Source: Paenibacillus sp. Root52 (GTDB lineage Bacteria > Bacillota > Bacilli > Paenibacillales > Paenibacillaceae). Taken from it: 64,000 bases of DNA. A program made the position numbers and the translations under genes. The DNA lies in assembly GCF_001426865.1 (NCBI RefSeq), contig NZ_LMFO01000006.1, positions 62,624 through 126,623 of the forward strand. Reading direction: 5' to 3'. This document shows positions 25,287 through 34,699 of the stretch, piece by piece; position 1 is the stretch's first letter, and every line of letters starts with the position of its first letter. The notes below the pieces were generated by a model that saw only the letters and a list, made by a program, of their open reading frames with translations, did no database searches and was not told where the DNA came from.

Positions 25287-25470
25287 GTTGAACTAAAGAA
25301 TATTTACACTTGCCACTCCGATGACAGAATAACTTTCCGATCGCTCTTATCCCCAGATTTTTTTGATTCCCTTTTTTCAAAGGGAAAATCCCGGGATAAA
25401 GGCGAACGCTTCGCTTCTCCATGTTATTTCTGTCCTCTCCGTTCTCGTGCAAATGTTTCGTTTAATTCAG
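25287..25470 (-). repeat. Palindromic intergenic repeat, family 1, copy C
   Basis: This copy is about 184 bases long. Left arm GTTGAACTAAAGAATATTTACAC pairs imperfectly with the right arm. The shared inner arms are GATGACAGAATAAC and GTTATTTCTGTCCTC, and the central stem pairs TTATCCC...GATTCCCTTTT with AAAGGGAAAATCCC..GGATAA. It is close to copy B and in the same orientation as copies A and B. It fills most of the gap between the ABC and sensor genes. Confidence 0.88.
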
Positions 25471-25631
25471 ATGCTGACTTACCGAACTTCCTCTAAATTA
25501 TAGGGTGGAGATGTATCTTAGCCGTCCATAGATGTATCTAAGTTGTAAAATGTGGCACAAAAAAGACCTTGTTCGCAGAATGGCTACAACCACCATTGTG
25601 CAGAACAAGGCCATACAAATTCCCCTCAACA

Positions 25632-26789
25632 CTACCAAGCCCGGAAGCTAAACCGATATAACTCGCTTTTGTCTAACGAGCTGCCTACTACGAATAATTC
25701 ATCATCATACCACTTCAGCTTCATAAAGTTCTCAATATTACGATAGATTACCGTATCCGAACTTAGTTCATTGTCATTTAGATAAGCGATGTGCACTTCA
25801 TTATTCTGATTATCCATCGGGATGACGTAGGCCAGACGGGATTCATCTGCATCCAGATCGAAGTTCCAATACGTCCCCTTTAACAACAGATGCAATTGAC
25901 CTTGCTCTGCAGTGTACCGATACAATCCCTGTACGTTGTTGTCCTCGCCTTGGACAATCATATCCCCATTTTTCAACAGCCTAAATTGCTGAATGTCTTT
26001 CATTTTCATAACCATGCTTACTTCATGATCATCTTCAAGAGAAATACGATAGATGGCGAAGCTGTCTTTGAGCATAACGAGGATATAGGCTTGCTTCAAA
26101 TCCGGACTCACTTCGAATACATCCATCACGATAAACGTGTCACTTGCATTCTTCACATCACTCGCATCCTTGAGCACGGACATCAGTTCCTGATGAGTGT
26201 ATATCACACGTGCTTTACCTGTACTCATATTCATCTGGCTAAAGGCAAGTTCATCCTGACCAATATAGGTACTGTTTCCCACAAACGTTCTGTAGTACGA
26301 GTTATCCTGTCCAAACTTACTGCGCTCCCCCGTGCCCAGTTCATAGCTAAATGTAGTGCGCTGAACCTGACCTGAACGGTACTGTGAATAGACTAGCTTC
26401 TTGCGGTCTGGACTTAGGAAAACGCCATAGTCGGTATTGCCGCCAATATCCTTCACCTTATTATCATCCAGAGATAAGAGGGATAATTTCAAGCCAGTAT
26501 AGGACTTCTCCGGGCCATTAACGACCAACGTATTACGATCCACCACGTCAAAATCATAAATCCCAAAGTCATTCGGAATCTTTGTAGCAGATTCAATCTG
26601 AATAGTACTGCTCGGAGGTGGTGCCAGGGCGCTATTGAATTGCTCACTCGGAAGAATTACCGTTCTGGGCTTAAGGTTCCCGATGCTAAACAGACTGCCG
26701 ATACCGAAGATGCCACAGGCAAATACAATCAACAGCCCGAACAGCATCAACCTATCACGCTGATTACGCCAAAATCCTGAAGGCCTCAT
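25632..26789 (-). CDS. Membrane-anchored beta-propeller-like protein, sensor-associated
   Basis: The 385-residue product has a single N-terminal membrane segment (residues 13-35) and an extracytoplasmic region with recurring beta-strand blocks ([45 protein letters not shown]) like TolB or WD40 propeller blades. I do not recognise a named family. Its ATG overlaps the stop of the histidine kinase gene by 4 bases, so it is made with the kinase. I infer an accessory sensor or a protein monitoring the neighbouring exporter. Repeat copy C separates it from the ABC genes. Confidence 0.75.
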   Translation of the reverse strand: MRPSGFWRNQRDRLMLFGLLIVFACGIFGIGSLFSIGNLKPRTVILPSEQFNSALAPPPSSTIQIESATKIPNDFGIYDFDVVDRNTLVVNGPEKSYTGLKLSLLSLDDNKVKDIGGNTDYGVFLSPDRKKLVYSQYRSGQVQRTTFSYELGTGERSKFGQDNSYYRTFVGNSTYIGQDELAFSQMNMSTGKARVIYTHQELMSVLKDASDVKNASDTFIVMDVFEVSPDLKQAYILVMLKDSFAIYRISLEDDHEVSMVMKMKDIQQFRLLKNGDMIVQGEDNNVQGLYRYTAEQGQLHLLLKGTYWNFDLDADESRLAYVIPMDNQNNEVHIAYLNDNELSSDTVIYRNIENFMKLKWYDDELFVVGSSLDKSELYRFSFRAW

Positions 26790-28252
26790 GCGTTCCTTTC
26801 CCCCGGAAGACGGATATGCACTTGTGTCCCTTCATGTATGATGCTCTTCATCTCTACTGTTCCCCCATGACGCTCAACGATGTTTTTCACAATGGACAAT
26901 CCGAGTCCAGCGCTTCCTTTTTCCGTGCGATTAATCCCTTTATCCTGATAGAAAGGCTCGAATACATACTGGAGCGCTTCCGCACCAATTCCCTCTCCCT
27001 GATCGCGAATGACAATATCGATACTGTCTCCTTCACGAGAGGACTGTACCTCGATAATCGAATTCACATCGCTGTACTTCACCGAATTATCCAGAACGTT
27101 GAGAAATACCTCCTTGAGCTTGTCGCGATCCCCGTGAAGGTAGAGCCCTTCCTCCAGTTCATAGTGGATACCAATGTTGTACTTGCCTGCCTTGATGGAC
27201 ATGTCCTCACAAGCTTCGCGAATAATATCGGAAACTTCGATACGCTCGAACCGATACGCCTGAATGACTGCTGATGACACAGACACCTCCAGAATATCGG
27301 CAACCATCGTATTGAGACGGCGGCTTTCTTTGATGATATAGTTCATGCCTTTATCAAAAAATGCCTGATCCGTAAATCCATTATCCCGTAAGATCTGGGC
27401 GTATCCCAGAATCGTCGTTAGAGGCGTTTTTAATTCATGCGTTACATTATCAAAAAAAACTTTGCTTCGTGCCTGCACTTGTTTCACTTCGTCCCGTTCT
27501 CGCTCAATGACATCAATCTGCTCTCGAACCCGGTCAATCATGACTGTAAAGCTTGAGGCCAGCTCACCAATCTCATCCTTCGTAGTAATCTGAATATCTG
27601 CATGGAGACTTCCTTGCGCCACTTCAGCAGACCGTTTCGTCAGTACACGGATCGGTTGAGTGATTTTCCGGGAAATAAAGATCGATGCGATAAATATAAA
27701 TACGAAAATAGCCGCCGCAAATAGCTTAATCGTATTTTGGAAACGGAGGTTCCGCTTATACAGATCGGTATAATCTTTCTCCAATTGCACAATGCCAATC
27801 ACTTGTTGACCTGATTGAATCGGAAAAGATAGACTTGCAGTCACTTGACCTTGATCGACCACTGTTGTGTATGCAATCTTAGACTGCATAGCCTGCTCAA
27901 CATCAGGCATGTCAGTCCGCTTAACAACGTTAACCCCGCTGTTCGCGGCGCTATATAACGACGCATCCGGACGGTAGACCGTAATCGTTCCACCAACCGC
28001 AGAACCGATCTGCTCCGCAAGCTCGCGGCTTCCAGCTTCGAGCGTATCCTTGCTCATTCGTTTATTATGAATCAAGAAATACTGATTCAGCGCAATATCT
28101 AGGTTTTTTTTCGATTGAACGATATCTTCATGCACTTCTCGGTACATATTCTCCTCAGCTACCTTGCTTGAGAGAATCAAGAGAGCAGCGAATCCGATGA
28201 ACACGATTGCTGAAAATAACACGACCATTTTGAACTGAATCGTCCACTTCAT
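26786..28252 (-). CDS. Sensor histidine kinase (HAMP-HisKA-HATPase)
   Basis: The 488-residue product has two membrane segments (about 9-28 and 174-194) enclosing an extracytoplasmic sensor domain. HAMP follows (about 195-248), then HisKA with the phosphorylated His272 in [13 protein letters not shown], and the ATPase domain with N-box ([14 protein letters not shown]), G1 (IRDQGEGIG) and G2 ([13 protein letters not shown]). The start overlaps the response regulator stop (ATGA). It is second of three coupled genes. The target may be the adjacent export operon. Confidence 0.93.
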   Translation of the reverse strand: MKWTIQFKMVVLFSAIVFIGFAALLILSSKVAEENMYREVHEDIVQSKKNLDIALNQYFLIHNKRMSKDTLEAGSRELAEQIGSAVGGTITVYRPDASLYSAANSGVNVVKRTDMPDVEQAMQSKIAYTTVVDQGQVTASLSFPIQSGQQVIGIVQLEKDYTDLYKRNLRFQNTIKLFAAAIFVFIFIASIFISRKITQPIRVLTKRSAEVAQGSLHADIQITTKDEIGELASSFTVMIDRVREQIDVIERERDEVKQVQARSKVFFDNVTHELKTPLTTILGYAQILRDNGFTDQAFFDKGMNYIIKESRRLNTMVADILEVSVSSAVIQAYRFERIEVSDIIREACEDMSIKAGKYNIGIHYELEEGLYLHGDRDKLKEVFLNVLDNSVKYSDVNSIIEVQSSREGDSIDIVIRDQGEGIGAEALQYVFEPFYQDKGINRTEKGSAGLGLSIVKNIVERHGGTVEMKSIIHEGTQVHIRLPGERNA

Positions 28253-28962
28253 GTCTGCACCTGAATATTCAATTTGTATCCTACGCCAAATACCGTTTCA
28301 ATCATCGATATTCCTTGTGCTCCGCTATCGAGCTTCTTACGGATTCGTTGTACATGAATGTCCACCGTTCGGGTATCTCCAGCGAATTCAAACCCCCATA
28401 CCTTGTCCAGCAGTTCAGAGCGTGTATGCACCTTACGGTGATGGTTCACCAGAAATAACAGCAGATCGTATTCTTTATTCGTTAGACCTGCACGTTCCCC
28501 GTCCTTCCACACTTCACGCTCATCCTTGCGGATCTCGATATGTTTGCCTAACCTTACAACCTCATAAGATTGATTCTCCAGCGTTTCACTAATCAGGTCG
28601 ATCCGGCGAAAGATGGCTCGAATACGTGCAACAACCTCACGGATATCAAAAGGTTTAGTAATATAATCATCTGCTCCAAGCTCCATGCCGAGCACCTTAT
28701 CTAACATATCGGACTTCGCTGTAATCATGATTACAGGAATTTTGGAATTCACAGATAGCTGTCTGCACACATCAAACCCGCTCATATCCGGCAGCATCAG
28801 ATCCAGCAGGATCAGATCGGGCTTCGATTGACGAAGCAGTTCTAGGCCTTCTTTGCCAGAAGCGGCTTCCTTTATCTCAAATCCTTCTTTGCGCAACGAA
28901 TACGATAAAATATCTCGAATGGATTCTTCGTCCTCAATAATCAAAATCTCTTTTTGTCTCAT
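28249..28962 (-). CDS. OmpR-family response regulator
   Basis: The 237-residue product has a receiver domain with acidic pocket EDEE (residues 10-13), phospho-acceptor Asp54 (LILLDLMLPD) and Lys of ITKPFD near 103. A winged-helix DNA-binding domain follows (LTNKEYDLLLFLVNH, RTVDIHVQRIRKKL). It is first of the regulator - kinase - propeller operon. Repeat family 2, copy Y begins 46 bases upstream of its start. Confidence 0.94.
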   Translation of the reverse strand: MRQKEILIIEDEESIRDILSYSLRKEGFEIKEAASGKEGLELLRQSKPDLILLDLMLPDMSGFDVCRQLSVNSKIPVIMITAKSDMLDKVLGMELGADDYITKPFDIREVVARIRAIFRRIDLISETLENQSYEVVRLGKHIEIRKDEREVWKDGERAGLTNKEYDLLLFLVNHHRKVHTRSELLDKVWGFEFAGDTRTVDIHVQRIRKKLDSGAQGISMIETVFGVGYKLNIQVQT

Positions 28963-29008
28963 GGTCCTCTCGTAATCTCCCTGCTCTATGAATTTCTTCT
29001 GTTGCCTA

Positions 29009-29167
29009 GGTCGTGTCTGAAAACTCGCTGAAGTGCATCTTTTACCGCCTTTTCGCCCCTACTGCGTCACTTTCCCTTGACGTGCCCCGGCACGCCTGCG
29101 GAAAACTTCCTTGCTTGCAACGAAAATCCAGCAAAATCTGCTTCCTTCGGAGTTTTCAGTTACGCCC
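29009..29167 (-). repeat. Intergenic repeat, family 2, copy Y
   Basis: About 160 bases long, this is the inverted counterpart of the copy at 30001-30160. Read on the minus strand it starts CTGAAAACTCCGAAGGAAGC, carries GGCGTGCCGGGGCACGTCAA in the middle and ends GAGTTTTCAG. I count only about 15-20 differences between the copies. The ends (CTGAAAACTC and GAGTTTTCAG) form a terminal inverted repeat, and GTGCCGGGGCAC is a central palindrome. It precedes the response-regulator gene. Confidence 0.9.
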
Positions 29168-29336
29168 TTATTTTGTATCGCAAATTGGCTCCTTGAACAG
29201 AGGAATGCGAGAAATGTTACAACTCCGATACAACTCTGAACGGTTTGGAAACAACCGCCCGATATACTTGCATCATAAGCAAGAGTAACCAGACCGGAAT
29301 CAAGCCTGATCTGTATCCAAGGGGGATTCACATCAT

Positions 29337-29813
29337 ATGAACAACACACAGATAAATGATGCTTACATCAACTATAAATCAGAAATTACAAGGTATCTAT
29401 CACATATCCTCAAACAACCGCAGGATGCCGAGGATCTAGCCCAGGAATGCTTCATTCGGCTCATGAAAGTTACTGATCCCATACCCGAAGATCGACTTCT
29501 CTACTATCTCAAGCGTATTGCTCGCAATCTAGCAATGGATAGCTTCCGCAGACGTACTCGAACGTTACGGCGTGACAGCCGACTGGAAGTACCCACACAT
29601 CATTTGGATACACCAAGTCTTGAAATTAATGAAGGTGTTAACGATCTTGTCTCCCATATTAACAATACCGAGCATCGTAAAATACTAGAGCTACGCCTGA
29701 TCCATGGATATTCTATCAAAGAAACAGCGGAGCTGGTCAACCGCAGTGAAGGCATGATTAAGTCCTCTGTCTTCCATGCGGTCAATCGAATCCGAGCCAA
29801 AGTCATCTCTTAG
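29337..29813 (+). CDS. ECF-type sigma factor
   Basis: The 158-residue product has sigma region 2 (YLSHILKQPQDAEDLAQECFIRLMK, ending in RIARNLAMDSFRRR) and region 4 (HRKILELRLIHGYSIKETAELVNRSEGMIKSSVFHAVNRIRAK), without regions 1 and 3, as in ECF sigma factors. AAGGGGG precedes the ATG by about 11 bases, and a terminator overlaps the stop. No anti-sigma gene follows, which is unusual. The gene is bracketed by the inverted copies of repeat family 2. Its targets are unknown; the secreted protein gene at 30182 is the nearest in the same direction. Confidence 0.9.
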   Translation: MNNTQINDAYINYKSEITRYLSHILKQPQDAEDLAQECFIRLMKVTDPIPEDRLLYYLKRIARNLAMDSFRRRTRTLRRDSRLEVPTHHLDTPSLEINEGVNDLVSHINNTEHRKILELRLIHGYSIKETAELVNRSEGMIKSSVFHAVNRIRAKVIS

Positions 29814-29828
29814 GAGATGGCTTTTTTT
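29804..29828 (+). terminator. Terminator of the sigma-factor gene
   Basis: CATCTC (29804-29809) and GAGATG (29814-29819) enclose TTAG, followed by GC and TTTTTTT. The stop codon lies inside the loop, so termination is tight. Confidence 0.85.
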
Positions 29829-29939
29829 ATTACGAAAATGAACATATTGTAGCACACGGAAAAGTGATTATATACACCTAAGACCTATATGAATATGTCA
29901 TAATACCCAATTTTACAAATATCGAGTTAATTTTTACAA

Positions 29940-29990
29940 TTTGGTATGACTATGTTAGATTTTGGTATGGTAGAATATGGACGAACTTAT
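29940..29990 (+). promoter_or_regulatory. Possible promoter region with direct repeats
   Basis: TTTGGTATG occurs twice about 22 bases apart, followed by a TAGAAT -10-like box, all upstream of repeat copy X. Since only 21 bases separate copy X from the start codon at 30182, transcription of that gene probably begins here and runs through the repeat. Confidence 0.35.
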
Positions 29991-30000
29991 GAATCAACTA

Positions 30001-30160
30001 GGGCGGGGCTGAAAACTCCGAAGGAAGCAGATTTTGCCGGATTTTCGTTCCAAGTCAGGAAGTTTAACGCAGGCGTGCCGGGGCACGTCAAGGGAAAGTG
30101 ACGCAGCAGGGGGCGACAAGGCGGTAAAAGATGCACTTCAGGGAGTTTTCAGGTACGTCC
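30001..30160 (+). repeat. Intergenic repeat, family 2, copy X
   Basis: This copy is 160 bases long, about 90 % identical by eye to the reverse complement of 29009-29167. CTGAAAACTCC at its left end and GGGAGTTTTCAG at its right end form a terminal inverted repeat. It ends 21 bases before the TTG start at 30182. No reading frame is conserved between copies. Confidence 0.9.
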
Positions 30161-30181
30161 TAATATTTGGGAGGGATTTGG

Positions 30182-32989
30182 TTGGGTAAATTGAGAAGTT
30201 TGCGGGGAGTTTGGTTAAAATCACTCCTAGCATTGTCCATGGCTTTGCCGCTTCAGATTGGATTGTGGAACGGAGATGCATCGGTACATGCGGAAGGGCC
30301 GACAGATCCGGCACCATTCATTCAGGCGAAGGTCGTTAACGAAAATGCTGGCAAAAAGGTATTGTTCGACAACTCACACGGTCAGACGGCTGGAGCCGCA
30401 GATTGGGTGATCGATGGTGGTTTCTCGGACTTTGGAAATGCGTTAGCGAATGATGGATATGATGTAAAGGAACTGCGCAAGACAACCCCATTTACCTATG
30501 AGGATCTGAAAGAGTATAGCGTATTCGTTATTGCAGAACCTCAGATTCCTTTCAAAACTTCGGAACAAGCAGCAATGAAACAATATGTTGAGCAAGGCGG
30601 CAGCATCTTCTTCATCGGAGATCATTACAATGCCGATCGTAACAAAAACCGCTGGGACGGTTCAGAAGCCATTAACGGTTATCGCCGTGGGGCGTTCGAA
30701 GAGCCAACTAAGGGCATGAGCACAGAGGAACGTAACTCTGAGGCTATGCAGAATGTAACGAGCACAGACTGGCTGTCCGAAAACTTCGGCATCCGTTTCC
30801 GCTACAACGCACTTGGTGATATTGACGCCAACATTATCGTACCGGCTGACCAAGCCTTTGGCATCACGGAAGGTGTATCCTCCGTAGCTATGCATGCTGG
30901 TTCTACACTGGCGATCACAGACCCAACGCTTGCGAAAGGTATCGTGTATCTGCCAAAAACCAATGCAAAATGGAATAACGCTGTTGACCAAGGTGTATAC
31001 AACGGTGGTGGCATTGAAGAAGGCCCTTACGTCGCTGTATCCAAGCTGGGTGCGGGTAAAGCTGCCTTCATCGGTGACTCTTCCCCTGTGGAAGATGCAT
31101 CGCCTAAATACTTGCGTGAAGAGACAGGCACACGCAAAACAACTTATGACGGCTTCAAAGAAGCAGATGATGCTGTATTGCTCGTGAACACCGTGAACTG
31201 GCTCGCGACGCAAGAAAACTATACTAGCCTGACAGAAGTGGCTGGGCTGGAACTAGATACCGCTACTGCCCTGTTGCCATTCGAAGAGCCAGCGGCTTCT
31301 ACAGAACCACAAGCTGAACCTTGGGCTGCACCTGCTGCTGGATACAAGTGGTATGATCGTTCCACATTCAAAGCTGGATCTTACGGTGGACCTGCATCTA
31401 GCGCGAATGCTTCTTACAGCTTCGTAAAACAGGATACACTCCCTAATGCGGAAGAATTCCAGGTACGTGTTGTAGTAGAGAACATGCCTCCAAATACAAC
31501 GGTATCAGGCTATAGCGCAGGGATCTACCTGACTGGTGGAACGCAAGTAGCTATGATCCAAAATGACAGCGGCACATGGCCGACATCATACGGTTATAGT
31601 TCTACTTTTAGTGTAACCTCAGACAGTAAAGGTCGTGCAATCAAAGACCTCAACGTTCGCATCAAACCAGGTACAAACGGCAATGCAAGCTTGCGCCTAC
31701 GCTTGAACGGCAGCAACTTGATCACCAATGCCGTAACTGTAGGTAACGTACCAGCTACGCCGCTGCCAGAGGAAGAAGGACCAATCCCAGCAACAATTAC
31801 GGTTGCTGAAGCTCGTACCAAAGCAGTTGGTTCAACGGTAACCATTGAAGGTGTAGTTACAACACAGCCAGGTTCATTCGGCGGACAAGCCTTCTATCTT
31901 CAGGATGAGACAGCTGGAATCTATGTATTCCAGCATACTAGTGGCTTCCAAGTTGGCGATAAAGTGAAAGTTACAGCACCAACGACGATCTATAACAGTG
32001 AATTTGAGCTTACCGATGTTGTAGCTATTGAGAAGACGGGTACTGCTTCTGTTCCCGCTCCGGCTCTCGTTACTGCCATTAATGATGCTAACCAAGGTCA
32101 ACTCGTACAGCTGAAAGATGTAACGGTTCAAAATATCATTAGCTCTACGCCTGCTGGATCATTTGAATTCGATGCAGTGACTGCTGACGGAACAACTACA
32201 CATGTGCGCGTGGATACACGTACAGGTGTAACTGAAACGTCCTTCCCTTATGCTGCAGGCGACAAGCTGGACATCACAGGTGTATCGGCAATTTTCAGAG
32301 ATGTATATCAATTAAAACCTAGAAGCTTGAATGATTTTGTTGCTGCCGAGGAACAAGGTGGAGGCGAAGTCCCTTCCACTCCAGCTGTGGGAGCACCGGG
32401 TAAACCGGTGCTTTCTTCCGATAATGGCTATACAACAGGACTGTTCGGCGGTTCTTATAACGTCACGATGAATCTGTGGTGGGGCGACAATGGTTCGGAA
32501 TACAAATTATATGAGAACGGCGTACTCGTTGATACACAGAAGTTAACTGAAGCTACACCTTCTGCACAATCAACCAAAACAGCGATCACTGACAAAGCCA
32601 ATGGCACATATACGTATGTAGCCGAGCTGACTAATAGCAAAGGCACTACGCGTAGTGACGAGCTGACGGTACAAGTAACCAATGCGGCACCAGGTAAAGC
32701 TACTCTTTCCCAAGATAACTGGGATGGCGATGGCATTTACAGTGTAACAATGAATCTCTGGTGGGGTACAAATGCTACAGAATACCGCCTTTATGAAAAT
32801 GATGTACTTATCGATACACAGGAATTGAAGGCTGCAACACCAGCATCTCAGCGTGCTGTAACCGATCTGTCTGGTCGTGCCAACGGAACGTACACGTACC
32901 GTGCGGAACTGATCAATGCAGCAGGTGTAACAAGCACTGAGACCATTACAGTTCAAGTCACTAAAGCAGCTCTGCCATTGGCAAGCTAA
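30182..32989 (+). CDS. Large secreted multidomain protein (GATase-like, OB-fold, two Ig-like modules)
   Basis: The 935-residue product has a signal peptide (to about residue 36, ASVHA). The first domain (about 50-350) has [10 protein letters not shown], a [12 protein letters not shown] turn and [12 protein letters not shown], like the class I glutamine-amidotransferase fold of DUF4350-type proteins. A beta-rich domain follows (about 380-530), then an OB-fold of YhcR type (about 535-715; [20 protein letters not shown]), and two Ig-like modules beginning [11 protein letters not shown] (737) and [11 protein letters not shown] (836), each with a VTMNLWWG motif as in Bacillus chitinases. I place the start at TTG 30182, six bases after GGGAGGG. 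It is probably extracellular, perhaps binding nucleic acid or polysaccharide; enzymatic activity is not shown. Confidence 0.82.
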   Translation: MGKLRSLRGVWLKSLLALSMALPLQIGLWNGDASVHAEGPTDPAPFIQAKVVNENAGKKVLFDNSHGQTAGAADWVIDGGFSDFGNALANDGYDVKELRKTTPFTYEDLKEYSVFVIAEPQIPFKTSEQAAMKQYVEQGGSIFFIGDHYNADRNKNRWDGSEAINGYRRGAFEEPTKGMSTEERNSEAMQNVTSTDWLSENFGIRFRYNALGDIDANIIVPADQAFGITEGVSSVAMHAGSTLAITDPTLAKGIVYLPKTNAKWNNAVDQGVYNGGGIEEGPYVAVSKLGAGKAAFIGDSSPVEDASPKYLREETGTRKTTYDGFKEADDAVLLVNTVNWLATQENYTSLTEVAGLELDTATALLPFEEPAASTEPQAEPWAAPAAGYKWYDRSTFKAGSYGGPASSANASYSFVKQDTLPNAEEFQVRVVVENMPPNTTVSGYSAGIYLTGGTQVAMIQNDSGTWPTSYGYSSTFSVTSDSKGRAIKDLNVRIKPGTNGNASLRLRLNGSNLITNAVTVGNVPATPLPEEEGPIPATITVAEARTKAVGSTVTIEGVVTTQPGSFGGQAFYLQDETAGIYVFQHTSGFQVGDKVKVTAPTTIYNSEFELTDVVAIEKTGTASVPAPALVTAINDANQGQLVQLKDVTVQNIISSTPAGSFEFDAVTADGTTTHVRVDTRTGVTETSFPYAAGDKLDITGVSAIFRDVYQLKPRSLNDFVAAEEQGGGEVPSTPAVGAPGKPVLSSDNGYTTGLFGGSYNVTMNLWWGDNGSEYKLYENGVLVDTQKLTEATPSAQSTKTAITDKANGTYTYVAELTNSKGTTRSDELTVQVTNAAPGKATLSQDNWDGDGIYSVTMNLWWGTNATEYRLYENDVLIDTQELKAATPASQRAVTDLSGRANGTYTYRAELINAAGVTSTETITVQVTKAALPLAS

Positions 32990-33000
32990 TAAAACAAACC

Positions 33001-33071
33001 AAAAAACCGAAACCACGAGTAGCCTGGATGGGATCAATCCCCACGTTGAGCTACCTGGATTCGGTTTTTTT
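33001..33071. terminator. Bidirectional terminator
   Basis: AACCGAA pairs with TTCGGTT and GTAGC with GCTAC inside it. A-runs flank the left and T-runs the right, so it can end both the 30182 gene and the small operon arriving from the other side. Confidence 0.75.
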
Positions 33072-33111
33072 ACATATATTCATTAATTCGTTAGTTCATC
33101 AATTCATTTGT

Positions 33112-33372
33112 TCATGACAAGCGCTCCGGCTCATTGATCTTTCTGGTCAACAGCATGCCGTTCACTACAGCAGAATACGCAGCGATGGCAATAATGGCAA
33201 AGAATACGATCTGGTTCATCTGCAGCATTGTGTAATTACTCCACGTGAAAATAATCAGGATTCCACTAAGTCCGATATTCTCTCTGTTATGCTCCTTAAA
33301 CTTCTGAAAAATCATTCGATATAATAATATGGCTATCATAAACACAATCCAGACGATAGTAAATGTCTCCAT
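33112..33372 (-). CDS. Small membrane protein
   Basis: The 86-residue product has about three hydrophobic segments (METFTIVWIVFMIAI, a second from SGILIIFTWSNYT, a third IVFFAIIAIAAYSAVV) and a charged C-terminus. No family is recognised. I prefer ATG 33372, six bases after AAGGTG; a GTG at 33381 is also possible. It ends a three-gene run with two other envelope genes. Confidence 0.65.
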   Translation of the reverse strand: METFTIVWIVFMIAILLYRMIFQKFKEHNRENIGLSGILIIFTWSNYTMLQMNQIVFFAIIAIAAYSAVVNGMLLTRKINEPERLS

Positions 33373-33390
33373 GTGCTTCACCTTCTTTCC

Positions 33391-33810
33391 TCACTCTTCA
33401 TCACTAGATATCGCTGTGTAAATCTGAGAACGATACTTATCCAGGTTACCGTCATGTGCGAATTGAATAATAATGACATTATTATTGGTATACTCACCGA
33501 CCTTGGTTATGAGCGAGATGTTAAAGTTCGCTTTTACCAGCGCTTGCCTTGCTTGTTCAATAGAATCCGTAAAAAAAATAAATACGGTGTCGCTGTCCTC
33601 CCCATTGTGAGAAATGCTGAATTGATGAGGAATCAAACCCTGCATATCAACACTGGATGAAGGCTCCATGACCTTAACCTCCAGCCCCTGCTCTTCAAGT
33701 GAGGTTTGGAATTGATGTAGAAACTCGTTTGGATCGATGCGCTGATTCTGCCCTGTACAGCCGGTAACAAATGTCAGCAAAATTATGATTAAAATGGTCG
33801 CAGTTCTCAT
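33391..33810 (-). CDS. Small lipoprotein
   Basis: The 139-residue product has a lipoprotein signal (MRTATILIII, lipobox VTGC, Cys18). A polar domain of about 115 residues follows, with FIFFTDSIEQARQAL near the middle. The function is unknown. It overlaps the upstream gene by one base (stop/start), implying coupled translation. Confidence 0.72.
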   Translation of the reverse strand: MRTATILIIILLTFVTGCTGQNQRIDPNEFLHQFQTSLEEQGLEVKVMEPSSSVDMQGLIPHQFSISHNGEDSDTVFIFFTDSIEQARQALVKANFNISLITKVGEYTNNNVIIIQFAHDGNLDKYRSQIYTAISSDEE

Positions 33811-34307
33811 TACTTCCCTCTCATCTTCTCTTGAATCTCCACAGCTTTTTCGTAATTGGAAGCTCCTGTAACCACATGCGTTTGTGTTCTCTCATCCCCA
33901 GTAGATCCGAGAAACATACTGATCTCTCTCCAATCATCACTGAAATAAATGAGACCAATCAAGCTATAATCGAAAGGAGTTTCCATTCTATTGTAAGTTA
34001 AACTACCTTTATTAACATGGTTCTTCCTCTCTAGTACATAAATCGTCGACATATACTCCTTCTGAGTTAGATCAAAGTTATCTACAGACACGTGGCCTTC
34101 AAAGGATGCATGACGGAAAAGAGGACGAACCATCCTTCCTTCCACCTTGATCTTCGTAGTTACCGCAGATGCTGGATCATCTTGAGTATATTGAATAGCT
34201 TGCTGCTCAATATGAATATTCTTCGGAAATGGATAGAGCCATGCAACCAGCCCAACTCCAACTAAAACAACAATAATAATGAACAAACGTAATTGTGTTA
34301 ACCTCAA
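33810..34307 (-). CDS. Membrane-anchored protein of unknown function
   Basis: The 165-residue product has one N-terminal membrane segment (residues 7-27) and an extracytoplasmic beta-rich domain (FRHASFEGHVSVDNFDL, YSLIGLIYFSDDWREISMFLG). The start is TTG 34307, set by GAGGGGG upstream. It is first of a three-gene operon of small envelope proteins. I recognise no family. Confidence 0.7.
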   Translation of the reverse strand: MRLTQLRLFIIIVVLVGVGLVAWLYPFPKNIHIEQQAIQYTQDDPASAVTTKIKVEGRMVRPLFRHASFEGHVSVDNFDLTQKEYMSTIYVLERKNHVNKGSLTYNRMETPFDYSLIGLIYFSDDWREISMFLGSTGDERTQTHVVTGASNYEKAVEIQEKMRGK

Positions 34308-34439
34308 CCTAAAGCCCCCTCACTAGATAAGTGAAAGTGAATAAATTATAAATTTCCCTTTTCAATCATGTATTTATAAAGAAATCATACCAAAAATTCT
34401 CCAAAGAAACAGCATTTGACGATCTGAAGTCACTTCCAT

Positions 34440-34620
34440 TGATCCTGCACCTTCCATCTCTAACGAACTCATTTAGCCTTATTCGGGGGAGAACTGCATC
34501 CAGGAAATGCTAACGAATCGTTGGCACGCTCATATGCCTTTTGGGCGCAAAAATTAGATACATTACCTAGTACTTCGAAATATAACGCTTCTCGGATTCG
34601 TTAACACCTAGGGTATAACA
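34440..34620. repeat. Possible degenerate intergenic repeat
   Basis: TAACGAATCG (34511-34520) and GGATTCGTTA (34594-34603) form a 9-of-10 inverted repeat, with a further CTAACGAAC near 34460. From memory, similar sequences recur between genes of Paenibacillus. No reading frame is seen between 34308 and 34640. Confidence 0.35.
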
Positions 34621-34640
34621 CGTCCTGACTTAGATACAAA

Positions 34641-34694
34641 CAAAAAAAGAAGACTACTAAATGCTGTATCATAACTAGCACTTAATAATCTTCT
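34641..34694 (-). terminator. Terminator of the phn operon
   Basis: On the minus strand AGAAGA..ATTAAGTGC pairs with GCATTTAGT..TCTTCT, followed by TTTTTTTG. It starts directly past the stop of the last phnE gene. Confidence 0.7.
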
Positions 34695-34699
34695 CCACA

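Noticed and set aside
14563-30160. Insertion sequences
   Set aside because: The repeats have inverted ends but are under 230 bases and encode no transposase.
30662-31213. 183-codon frame antisense to the 30182 gene
   Set aside because: It is a shadow frame; the sense strand carries the conserved domains.
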